Shown one piece after another: positions 36,339 through 44,138 of a stretch of 64,000 bases of DNA; position 1 is the first letter of the stretch, and the number at the start of each line of letters is the position of its first letter. The stretch is from Paenibacillus qinlingensis (lineage in GTDB: Bacteria; Bacillota; Bacilli; Paenibacillales; NBRC-103111): positions 62,001-126,000 of the forward strand of contig NZ_JABMKY010000017.1 in assembly GCF_013204845.1 (NCBI RefSeq), given 5' to 3'. The notes under the pieces were generated by a model that saw only the letters and a program-made list of their open reading frames with translations, made no database searches and had not been told where the DNA came from. The position numbers were made by a program, and so were the translations under genes.

Positions 36339-37698
36339 AATAGCCGGCGATTTGGAGCTGCACGTCACCGTGACTTCCAATCCCCACAACATACCGCTCG
36401 ACGCCTTATTCGCGATGGCGGCGAGAATTAATAAGAAACGATCTTTTTTATTTGTAAGCAAGGTGTTAGGCAAACATATCCCGGTGAACCCGTACACGTC
36501 ACTGCTAAGTGGAACTGCGTTAGCGTTATTACTGCAACAAGAATTACAAGGAAGCAAGACTGAAGAGAAGGTACAGCAGGCTGTTGAGGGGCTGATATAC
36601 CCTGAGAAAGCGGAAAAGGCCTATAAAGCGATCATGTCTGAGCGGTTACCGTTAAACGAGCCTATTGCTTTCATTGGATTTGCGGAGACGGCTACAGCGA
36701 TTGGTCATGCGGTCTATGAAGCTTTTGGACAAGGAAGCCACTATTTGCACACGACACGCGAAGTGATCGAAGAATCACCGTCCATTCTTCAATTCGAAGA
36801 AGAACATTCGCATGCTACAGCGCACTATGGCTACTCCGATGACCCTGCCATTCTTGCTCAGCCTGAGATTCTCGTTCTCGTCGATGATGAAATTACGACA
36901 GGCCGAACTTCGCTTAACATCATTCGCGACCTGCAAGGGAAATTTCCTAAGAAGATGTACTACGTGTTAGCACTGCTGGATTGGCGTACAGAGGAAGATA
37001 TTTTGCAATTTGCCCAGTTGGAAAGGGAACTTCACGTTACGATTCAAGTAATCTCATTAATTCGCGGAAATACGAAGGTAGTTGGCTCTAGTGAAAGCTT
37101 GCCATTGCAAGCGCCTAGCTCTTTACCTGAGGAAGGCACAGAACTTCTGCAAATTTCTTATGTGAATCAACTATTTTCCCACGCTCCTTTTGCAGGTAAT
37201 AGACCTTATTTGCAGCATAGCGGAAGGTTCGGACTTACCCCCTTCGATACTGAACAACTAGATCGTTCGATCATGCAAACAGCCGAGCTGCTCAAGCGTA
37301 AACGTACAGGGACCAAGACACTCTGTGTGGGCACAGGAGAGTTTATGTATATCCCGATGCGGATTGCTGCTGAGATGGGTGATGGGGTGTCTTATCAATC
37401 GACCACACGCAGCCCTATTCATGTCATTGAACGCGGTGACTATGCCGTGAAATATGGCCATGCTTTCCCTTCTCCAGAGGATGAACAAGTCGTTCACTTT
37501 TTCTACAATATCCCGCACGGCATGTATCAGGAACTCTTTCTTTTTATGGAAAGAGAAGCTTCACCTTCATCCATGGAGCCGATTTTGCGAATTCTCCAAG
37601 CCAAAGGACTGCACACCCTTCATATCGTTTTCTTCTCGCCACAAACGGTCGATTGGAAGGAGGCTAAGGTATGGAAACTTGGCACGCTAGACGCATAG
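36283..37698 (+). CDS. Phosphoribosyltransferase with C-terminal TRSP domain
   Basis: The 471-residue protein is set at ATG 36283, which overlaps the preceding gene; ATG 36301 is the alternative and neither has a strong site. The N-terminal half is an orotate-type phosphoribosyltransferase with the PRPP loop VLVDDEITTGRTS. The C-terminal part (about 330-471) is the TRSP domain, with GTGEFMYIPMRIAAEMG and the naming motif near TTRSPIHV. In Ter systems it is thought to join PRPP to a base or related acceptor. It overlaps the next gene by 28 bases, so translation is coupled. Confidence 0.88.
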   Translation: MNNKPLMDYSLGQTERTYKIAGDLELHVTVTSNPHNIPLDALFAMAARINKKRSFLFVSKVLGKHIPVNPYTSLLSGTALALLLQQELQGSKTEEKVQQAVEGLIYPEKAEKAYKAIMSERLPLNEPIAFIGFAETATAIGHAVYEAFGQGSHYLHTTREVIEESPSILQFEEEHSHATAHYGYSDDPAILAQPEILVLVDDEITTGRTSLNIIRDLQGKFPKKMYYVLALLDWRTEEDILQFAQLERELHVTIQVISLIRGNTKVVGSSESLPLQAPSSLPEEGTELLQISYVNQLFSHAPFAGNRPYLQHSGRFGLTPFDTEQLDRSIMQTAELLKRKRTGTKTLCVGTGEFMYIPMRIAAEMGDGVSYQSTTRSPIHVIERGDYAVKYGHAFPSPEDEQVVHFFYNIPHGMYQELFLFMEREASPSSMEPILRILQAKGLHTLHIVFFSPQTVDWKEAKVWKLGTLDA

Positions 37699-38804
37699 AT
37701 GACCCCCAGCCTATGGGAAGTTATCCACCTGGTGATGTGACATTTCTACTGAAGGATATCAGCAATATCAAGCTGGAAGTTGCTTTAGATGCCAGAGAGC
37801 GGGCTATCCAAGCTGGAACGCACTATTCCGAAATGCTTCCTCAGGAGCATCTGCCTTCCTCTGATTATTTAAACCTATATCAAGAAACCCTCGAGCTGTC
37901 TGCAGAGAAAGTAGCCCTATCCGTAGGTGTGGTTGCTGAGCTTATACGAGCAAAGAAAGGGTCGAATACGGTCCTTGTTTCCTTGGCTAGAGCGGGCACG
38001 CCCGTAGGTATTTTGATCAAGCGATATTTACAAGATATCCACCAGATGAACCTGCCGCATTATAGTATTTCGATTATTCGCGGTAAGGGAATTGATGAGA
38101 ACGCTCTCTTGTACATGCTGCAGAAACATCCGGGCGCAAGACTGCAGTTCATTGATGGGTGGACAGGCAAGGGGGCCATTCGTAAAGTGCTTACCCAAGC
38201 TTGTGGCAAAATGGCAAAGGATCACGGGATCATCCTGGACGATGATCTAGCTGTTCTCGCCGATCCTGGGCATTGCACGGACATGTTCGGAACCCGCGAG
38301 GACTTTCTCATTCCGAGCGCATGTCTAAACTCGACAGTCTCCGGTTTAATGAGCCGTACAGTGCTGCGCGACGATTTGATTGGCCCCTATGATTTTCATG
38401 GCTCGAAATATTACAAAGAATGGCTGGATCACGATCAGTCTAATCATTTTATCGAAGCGATTGTGCCTTTTTTCAAGAAGGTGACTAAGGAAGCACAGGA
38501 GATGGCGCAATCTATAGCCGCGCATCCGCCTGAGATTTCTTGGCATGGCTTACGGGATATCCAAGCGATTCAGACAACCTATCTCATGGCTGATATCAAC
38601 CTGATTAAGCCTGGTGTGGGAGAAACGACGCGTGTATTGCTTAGGAGAGTACCGTGGCGGATCTTGGTAGACCGTATGGATAATCCGCATATTCGGCATA
38701 TTTTGCTGTTAGCTGAGGCGCGTGGTGTACCAGTTGAGGTGTATCCAGGCCTCACGTATTCGTGCTGCGGCCTCATACAATCTGTGAAAGGGGATGCCGA
38801 ATGA
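37671..38804 (+). CDS. Second phosphoribosyltransferase (PRTase_1/StiP-like) with PELOTA RNA-binding domain
   Basis: The 377-residue protein starts at ATG 37671 behind AAGGAGG inside the previous gene. Residues about 85-250 contain VLVSLARAGTPVGIL and the PRPP loop QFIDGWTGKGAI. The last ~60 residues (RILVDRMDNPHIRHILLLAE, VPVEVYPGLTYSCCGLI) look like the PELOTA/L7Ae-like domain. This pair of domains is a hallmark of the Ter-linked biosynthetic module and hints at an RNA-related or regulatory role. Some databases call the family a cysteine protease StiP, which I consider less likely here. It shares ATGA with the next gene. Confidence 0.85.
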   Translation: METWHARRIDDPQPMGSYPPGDVTFLLKDISNIKLEVALDARERAIQAGTHYSEMLPQEHLPSSDYLNLYQETLELSAEKVALSVGVVAELIRAKKGSNTVLVSLARAGTPVGILIKRYLQDIHQMNLPHYSISIIRGKGIDENALLYMLQKHPGARLQFIDGWTGKGAIRKVLTQACGKMAKDHGIILDDDLAVLADPGHCTDMFGTREDFLIPSACLNSTVSGLMSRTVLRDDLIGPYDFHGSKYYKEWLDHDQSNHFIEAIVPFFKKVTKEAQEMAQSIAAHPPEISWHGLRDIQAIQTTYLMADINLIKPGVGETTRVLLRRVPWRILVDRMDNPHIRHILLLAEARGVPVEVYPGLTYSCCGLIQSVKGDAE

Positions 38805-39634
38805 TTTATGCCAGTGATTTAGATCAGACTTTAATTTATTCGCAACCAGCAGAGCGAGCGGAGCATTTGGGAGATCGTATCATGGTTGCCGAGCTCATCG
38901 ATGGCAAAGTGAGATCCTATATGTCCTCCAGCACGTATCAACGATTACAAGAGCTGATGAATGAACTCATTTTCATCCCTGTGACAACACGAACGATTGC
39001 CCAATATGAGCGAATACACCTCATCAGTCAAATTCTGAAACCCCAATATGCCGTGACAAGCAACGGGGGGAATATGCTGATCGAGGGTAAGGTGGATATG
39101 GAGTGGCGAGATCTTGTCAGGACTCGTGTCAGCGAAACGAGTGCGCCAGTGGAAGATATTCGTCTAGTCATGCATGACGTGCTAAGCCAGGACTGGGTGA
39201 TTAGCTCAAGTTGGTGTGATGATCTCTTCTATTCTCATATCGTTGAGCGCGACCGAATGCCACTGCAGGAAATAGCTGATCTCAGCACTCATTTGAGGGG
39301 GATGGGCTGGCGTACTTCCGTGCAAGGAAGAAAGGTGTACATCGTCCCTGAAGGCGTAAGCAAAGGAGCCGCAGTTGCACATCTGAAGCAAGTACTTGAT
39401 GGACGGAAGGTTATCGCTTCCGGCGATTCACTGCTGGATCAGAGCTTATTAGACATCGCAGATTATGCCATTGCTCCAGGTCATGGAGAGTTATTCCGTC
39501 AAGAGCAACTGACACCGTCGGGGGTATACAGATTTACGGAGGAGTCTGGCATTTTTGCAGCCGATCATATCACGTCATTTGTACATTCCACACACAGCGA
39601 GCACCGAAAGTTGCTCATAAAGGAGCCCTTATGA
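38801..39634 (+). CDS. HAD-superfamily phosphatase of Ter biosynthetic cluster
   Basis: The 277-residue protein begins at ATG 38801, overlapping the preceding stop by four bases (ATGA). HAD motif I is YASDLDQTLIY with the nucleophile Asp, motif II is near PVTTRT, and motif IV is ASGDSLLDQSLL. It resembles sucrose-phosphatase-like HADs with a C2 cap. Its likely job is to remove a phosphate from the phosphoribosylated intermediate. It overlaps the ATP-grasp gene by four bases. Confidence 0.88.
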   Translation: MIYASDLDQTLIYSQPAERAEHLGDRIMVAELIDGKVRSYMSSSTYQRLQELMNELIFIPVTTRTIAQYERIHLISQILKPQYAVTSNGGNMLIEGKVDMEWRDLVRTRVSETSAPVEDIRLVMHDVLSQDWVISSSWCDDLFYSHIVERDRMPLQEIADLSTHLRGMGWRTSVQGRKVYIVPEGVSKGAAVAHLKQVLDGRKVIASGDSLLDQSLLDIADYAIAPGHGELFRQEQLTPSGVYRFTEESGIFAADHITSFVHSTHSEHRKLLIKEPL

Positions 39635-40653
39635 AAAAAGTATGGTTTAACCGTTGGTTCTCGGTCGCTTATCATTACATGAACAGCATTCGTAACAATG
39701 AGGATGGCGTTCAGTTTAAAATGTACGCTACACATCCAGATCGTACTCATATGGCGCTGCAAGCGGCGGATTTTGCAGATACAGAGCCGGTTCTCGGCGA
39801 TGACGACTATGTGGAATTCGCATTGAATTTCTGCAAACAGCATGGCATTGATGTGTTTATTCCTAGGCTGCATATGTACGCGATTGCCAAGCATATCGAT
39901 GAGTTTGAGAAAATTGGTACACGTGTAACGGTTTGTCGTAATCTTGAGCTTTTAGAGAATCTCATGGAAAAGCAAAAATTCTACGAATCGATTCGGCCTA
40001 AGGGGATCGTAGCGATTCCCGATTATCATGTGGTGAATACCGCCGAGCAGTTCCTTGTGGCGCATGATGCCCTCACTGCGGCTGGTCATGGTGTCTGTAT
40101 GAAGCCGACGAATGGTGAAGGTGGCAATGGATTCCGCATTATCAGTAATAAGCGGAATGCGCTGAGTGATATGTTTGGACCGGTTATGCCGTATCTCACG
40201 AAAGAGCAAGCCTACCAGAACTTCTCGACAGTGGAACGTTTTGAAGACGTCATGGTTATGGAAGTACTGAATGGCCATGAATACAGCATTGATTGCTTAG
40301 CTTCGGCATCCGGTGAGCTGCTTGCCGCAGTCCCTCGTCGTAAGGCGGATGGACGATTGAGGCTGCTGGAAGAAGTGCCAGAGCTGATTGAACTTGCTAA
40401 CCGTGTAGCTGCTACCTATCGCATTCCTTTTAATTATAATATCCAAGTTAAATACAATCAGAGTGTACCGAAGCTGTTGGAGATTAATCCGCGGATGTCA
40501 GGCGGTTTGCATGTCACTTGCTTATCGGGCATTAACTTCCCTTATTTAGCAGTAAAATCACTGCTTGGCGAACATGTTGAGGTCCAAAAGCCGACCTTCG
40601 GCTTATTGGCAAGCCATATTGAGCAATATGTTATTATGAATCTGGGTGAATAA
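39631..40653 (+). CDS. ATP-grasp ligase of Ter biosynthetic cluster
   Basis: The 340-residue protein begins with an ATGA overlap on the HAD gene. The ATP-grasp fold shows CMKPTNGEGGNGFRII (nucleotide loop), VMEVLNGHEYSIDCLAS and KLLEINPRMSGGLH, with the Mg2+-binding Glu and Asn. These enzymes join a carboxylate to an amine or similar group using ATP. It closes the five-gene operon and probably makes the final bond in the proposed metabolite. The toxic-anion (TelA) gene often found in such islands is absent from this window. Confidence 0.9.
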   Translation: MKKVWFNRWFSVAYHYMNSIRNNEDGVQFKMYATHPDRTHMALQAADFADTEPVLGDDDYVEFALNFCKQHGIDVFIPRLHMYAIAKHIDEFEKIGTRVTVCRNLELLENLMEKQKFYESIRPKGIVAIPDYHVVNTAEQFLVAHDALTAAGHGVCMKPTNGEGGNGFRIISNKRNALSDMFGPVMPYLTKEQAYQNFSTVERFEDVMVMEVLNGHEYSIDCLASASGELLAAVPRRKADGRLRLLEEVPELIELANRVAATYRIPFNYNIQVKYNQSVPKLLEINPRMSGGLHVTCLSGINFPYLAVKSLLGEHVEVQKPTFGLLASHIEQYVIMNLGE

Positions 40654-40723
40654 TCACTGCCGCGCATCATATCTTTGATAAGAGATGATCATTTCGTATC
40701 AATCAGCAAAGAGGGTGCGCGGT

Positions 40724-40825
40724 ATGATCGTAGGCGGAATTATCTTATTCGGAATTATTGTAACGTTAATCGTCATAGCAAGTGCAGAGAAAGCCGAATA
40801 TGTGTCCAATTTTATCGATAAATAG
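40724..40825 (+). CDS. Small single-pass membrane protein, 33 aa
   Basis: ATG 40724 follows AGAGGGTG by 7 bases. The 33-residue product has a long hydrophobic stretch (GGIILFGIIVTLIVIA) followed by a charged tail (AEKAEYVSNFIDK). A terminator begins 9 bases after the stop. The ribosome site, the membrane segment and the terminator together support a real gene, though I cannot assign a family. It could be a small regulator or stress peptide. Confidence 0.6.
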   Translation: MIVGGIILFGIIVTLIVIASAEKAEYVSNFIDK

Positions 40826-40833
40826 TCATCTTT

Positions 40834-40859
40834 GAAGCCTGAAAAGGTTTCTTTTTTTT
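40834..40859 (+). terminator. Rho-independent terminator
   Basis: GAAGCC pairs with GGTTTC (one G-T pair) around a 6-base loop, followed by eight T. Confidence 0.85.
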
Positions 40860-40914
40860 GCTTCGATTTGGTAGAATAGAAGATAGGTAGTTTACTAGGT
40901 GAAGGAGATTTAAC

Positions 40915-41523
40915 ATGCTGCAATTAAGCGATAGTCAACTTGCAACAATGTGGAGTCAAGGAGATGCGAAAGCGTTTAATCGACTTCTGGAGCTGTATAA
41001 AGACAGAATTTATCGATTAGCTTTTCGTATGCTTCGTAATAAATCAGATTCCGAAGATGTTGTTCAGGAGACTTTTTTGCGTGCACATTTGAATTCCCAT
41101 CGATTTGACGCTACCAAAAACTTCTCCAGCTGGATCTTTAGCATTGGCAAAAATGTCACGATTGATCTGATGCGGAAGAAGAAAAAAGAACTCTCCATGG
41201 ATACGAGTGGGTTTCCTTCGCAAGATGAACGCCCCCTGATTGAGAAGTTAGTGAGTCATGAGAAGACGCCTGAGCTTCAGCTTATCGAACAGGAAACGTA
41301 TAGCCAGGTGGAACAAATGATTCAAGATTTGCCAGATAAATATAAAGACCTCATTGTTTACAAATATTATTTGGATATGTCGCTAGAAGATATTAGCCGA
41401 GAAGTGAATTTACCTGTTTCTACGATTAAGACGAGGCTTTTCCGTGGCCGGAATTATATCAAAAGAAAATGGGGATCCTTATTCTTCATGCTGCATAGCT
41501 TATCCACGATGATTATTTTATAA
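40915..41523 (+). CDS. ECF sigma factor, SigW-like
   Basis: The 202-residue protein starts behind GAAGGAG. Region 2 (FNRLLELYKDRIYRLAFRMLRNKSDSEDVVQETFLR) and region 4 (LPDKYKDLIVYKYYLDMSLEDISREVNLPVSTIKTRLFRGR) are complete. It resembles SigW/SigE-type envelope-stress sigma factors. No anti-sigma gene follows: the next ORF is a pentapeptide-type protein, not a membrane zinc-finger anti-sigma. The C-terminal tail (LFFMLHSLSTMIIL) is hydrophobic and slightly unusual. Confidence 0.92.
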   Translation: MLQLSDSQLATMWSQGDAKAFNRLLELYKDRIYRLAFRMLRNKSDSEDVVQETFLRAHLNSHRFDATKNFSSWIFSIGKNVTIDLMRKKKKELSMDTSGFPSQDERPLIEKLVSHEKTPELQLIEQETYSQVEQMIQDLPDKYKDLIVYKYYLDMSLEDISREVNLPVSTIKTRLFRGRNYIKRKWGSLFFMLHSLSTMIIL

Positions 41524-41580
41524 AGGTAAGCCGATAAGGCTTATTTTTTTGCCCATTACCTTATGTTAAAGGAGTTATTC

Positions 41581-42225
41581 ATGAGTATTCTTAAATTAGA
41601 TGCACCCAAAATGCCTAAAGAATTGCCCGTCATAACCTTGCAAGAAGGTAAATTTGAACCTGAGGATAGTTTTCATACTGGCATCATTAGTGATTGTATC
41701 ATTGATAATCAGTCAGCCTATAAGGTAGCGTTTGATAAAGTTATTTTTCGCAATGTGACCTTTACGCGAATTGCTATGAAAGAAATTGAATTTACGGACG
41801 TTATTTTTGATCGATGTGATTTATCGAATGTCGACTTTACAGAAGCAACGATACATCGAACGGAATTTCGGAATTGCAAAATTATCGGCATGGATCTTAC
41901 TGGATCTACATTACGAAACATCCTTTTTCAAGATTGCTTAGGGGATTTTTCGACCTTCCGAATGGCAAATCTCAAACAAATCACGTTTCATACGTGTTCT
42001 TTAAATAGTTCTGATTTTTATGAAGCGACTTTGCAAAAGATACAATTTGAGGTTTGTCAGTTGGAACAAGCCCAATTTACTGGAACGAAACTGGATGGAA
42101 TCGATCTCAGCACGTGTGAGTTTACAAGCTTGGGTGTAAGTATTGAGGATTTGCGCGGTTGCATCATTTCTAGAGAACAGGCTTCGGTATTTGTAAGTCT
42201 TTTTGGGATCAAACTAAAAGAATAG
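41581..42225 (+). CDS. Pentapeptide-repeat protein
   Basis: The 214-residue protein is set at ATG 41581 behind AAAGGAG. From about residue 45 the sequence repeats every five residues with A/C-[DN/EF]-[LF] patterns (FDRCDLSNVDFTEATIHRTEF, MDLTGSTLRNILFQDC), the right-handed beta-helix of pentapeptide proteins. Some relatives mimic DNA or protect gyrase, but many have no known role. It lies between an ECF sigma factor and a nucleotidase. Confidence 0.85.
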   Translation: MSILKLDAPKMPKELPVITLQEGKFEPEDSFHTGIISDCIIDNQSAYKVAFDKVIFRNVTFTRIAMKEIEFTDVIFDRCDLSNVDFTEATIHRTEFRNCKIIGMDLTGSTLRNILFQDCLGDFSTFRMANLKQITFHTCSLNSSDFYEATLQKIQFEVCQLEQAQFTGTKLDGIDLSTCEFTSLGVSIEDLRGCIISREQASVFVSLFGIKLKE

Positions 42226-42251
42226 AGTCAAGGTGAATGGAGGGGTAAACG

Positions 42252-42815
42252 GTGAAACTTGGATTTGATATTGATGATACCCTCATTAATCTAAGAGAAC
42301 ATGCTTTTCATATTTATAATCAGACGTTGCAACAGAACATTGGGTTAGAGGTGTTTCATGCCTTGCCATCGATGGAGATTCACAGCGCTTTTGGATTAAC
42401 CAAAGAAGAAGGCGGAAAGTTGTGGTACAGCTTGCGTGATGAAATTTATTATTCAGACTGTGCGTTATTCCCCCATGCGCGTGAGGTTTTGAACCAACTG
42501 GTGGAGCAAGGACATGAGGTGTATTACATCACGGCTCGAGCCAAAGAGCATACAGAGCGCACACGACAATGGTTGCTCGACCATGGATTCCCTGTCGCAG
42601 AGGGGCATTTCTTCTGTGGGATGAGTGATTCCGAGAAAGTACATATCATAGAGGCGCTAGAGCTGGATTATTATTTTGATGATAAACCGACCGTTCTAGA
42701 GACGTTAAGCCACCTGCCTGTCCGTATTTGTGTGAAGGATAGATCCTATAATCGCCATCTGGCATTGCCGCGGATTACGTCTTGGGATGAACTAGATGAG
42801 CTTATGAAGGGTTAA
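42252..42815 (+). CDS. 5'-nucleotidase-type HAD hydrolase (NT5C/YqfW-like)
   Basis: The 187-residue protein starts at GTG 42252 behind GGAGGGG. Motif I is LGFDIDDTLINL; YITARAKEHTERTRQWL is motif II and the following region, and YYFDDKPTV motif IV. This is the small deoxyribonucleotidase-like HAD family. It likely dephosphorylates nucleotides. It is convergent with the following gene. Confidence 0.88.
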   Translation: MKLGFDIDDTLINLREHAFHIYNQTLQQNIGLEVFHALPSMEIHSAFGLTKEEGGKLWYSLRDEIYYSDCALFPHAREVLNQLVEQGHEVYYITARAKEHTERTRQWLLDHGFPVAEGHFFCGMSDSEKVHIIEALELDYYFDDKPTVLETLSHLPVRICVKDRSYNRHLALPRITSWDELDELMKG

Positions 42816-42827
42816 AAAAGCAAAGAA

Positions 42828-42859
42828 GTGCTCGCCTCGTTACAAAACGATTCGAGCAC
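42828..42859 (-). terminator. Terminator for the MBL/ABC operon, overlapping the stop codon region
   Basis: GTGCTCG pairs with CGAGCAC, with an inner CGTT/AACG pairing. Read on the minus strand it runs into a T-rich tail (TTCTTTGCTTTTTT). Confidence 0.7.
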
Positions 42860-44138
42860 CTGGCTGAAGGGAGAGCAGATCTTGCTCTCCCTCTTTTTCT
42901 AGCTGTTGGAGCAACGCATCCGTATCCCGTTTCGGTGCATGGACGAGCAGCTTGAAGTTGCTGCGCATAGATTGGAGCATCCGGCGGACATCGGGGAGTC
43001 CTTGATGAATTTTGTAGCGGGTGGCGCGTATGCGGCATCCGCTTTCTGGATCTGGCAGGGCTAGTAGACGCCAAGCGAACGTACCTTTCGCAACATGCCC
43101 CGTGATCAAGATGCCATTGTTTGGATGATGACGAAGCACATCGTAATACCGTTGCGCTTTGAGGGATTGCATCATGCCATCTGTCGTGAACCAAATGGCC
43201 GCGCGCGAACATGCAATGTCCTCCTGGAGAAGACGTTCACGTTCAGCATCGGTCGAGATGATAGTATAACGTGACCTGCTTAAGGCTTCGGCTAATCGCG
43301 CTGCCATGCCTCCCTTGAGCCAGCTTGGATGCCCAAGCATGAGCTTCATCGAATCGATCAGCTCGCGCTCCACCCGGATCGGCGTTTCAGGATACCGCTG
43401 TTCCATAAGGAGCAGAAGCTCCTGTCCTCGTCCGGAAACAGGAACGGGCAAGAGTAGCAGGCTCTTTGCATTCATAACGCAATCTGCCTCCTTGTAGAGA
43501 TGCTCAAGCTTTGTCTCTTGCTCATCCATGTCCGTGCTGTAGGCAGCATCGATGATGGCACCATCGATTGTGATCCCCTGATCGCTTAGCCGCGGCGTAT
43601 CTGTACCGAGCAGAATCGAATCCTCGCTATAGTCTCCTGAGTAGAAAAATCGCTTGCCTTCAAGTTCTATCATAAGCCAGATGGAACCGAGCATATGGCC
43701 GCTGCGCCCCCAACACACGCGAAGTGTAGGGGAGATTGCAAACCATTGCTGCGCCGGGGCACTCTCTTCGATGAATGCGTACCTGACAGAAGCAAGGTGG
43801 GATTCCTCGTAAGGGAGTTCGCCACCTTGTTGACGCACATAATTTCCCCAGTTCGAATGATAACTAGGAAGCTGCTCAGCCGTAATGCGCGTCGTCCATA
43901 CGACGCCTGTGTAACCTAATTTATACAACCAAGGGATGGCAATTGAATGATCTTCATGAGCGTGTGATAGAAACACGGCATCGAGTGCAGCCACTCTTGA
44001 AGCATCTAGGAGAGGGTATTCACCGACGCCTTCACGTTTTACCCCACAATCGAGCATCACACTGCTCTGCGCATTACCAATCCAATAACAGGAGCGCCCG
44101 TGTTCACCGGCTCCGCCCCATACTTCCACATGCATCAT
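42840..44138 (-). CDS. Metallo-beta-lactamase-fold hydrolase, beta-CASP-like
   Basis: The 432-residue protein starts at ATG 44138, sharing ATGA with the stop of the permease gene, so the two are translationally coupled. The metal motif is FLSHAHEDHS; GHMLGSIWLMIE and FFYSGDYSEDS continue the MBL core, and the insert plus NGILITGHVAKGTFAWRLL resembles the beta-CASP region of RNA/DNA-processing enzymes. It could be a nuclease or act on small phosphoesters. Its coupling to an importer is unusual for a nuclease and hints at a substrate-processing role, which is speculation. Confidence 0.8.
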   Translation of the reverse strand: MMHVEVWGGAGEHGRSCYWIGNAQSSVMLDCGVKREGVGEYPLLDASRVAALDAVFLSHAHEDHSIAIPWLYKLGYTGVVWTTRITAEQLPSYHSNWGNYVRQQGGELPYEESHLASVRYAFIEESAPAQQWFAISPTLRVCWGRSGHMLGSIWLMIELEGKRFFYSGDYSEDSILLGTDTPRLSDQGITIDGAIIDAAYSTDMDEQETKLEHLYKEADCVMNAKSLLLLPVPVSGRGQELLLLMEQRYPETPIRVERELIDSMKLMLGHPSWLKGGMAARLAEALSRSRYTIISTDAERERLLQEDIACSRAAIWFTTDGMMQSLKAQRYYDVLRHHPNNGILITGHVAKGTFAWRLLALPDPESGCRIRATRYKIHQGLPDVRRMLQSMRSNFKLLVHAPKRDTDALLQQLEKEGEQDLLSLQPGARIVL

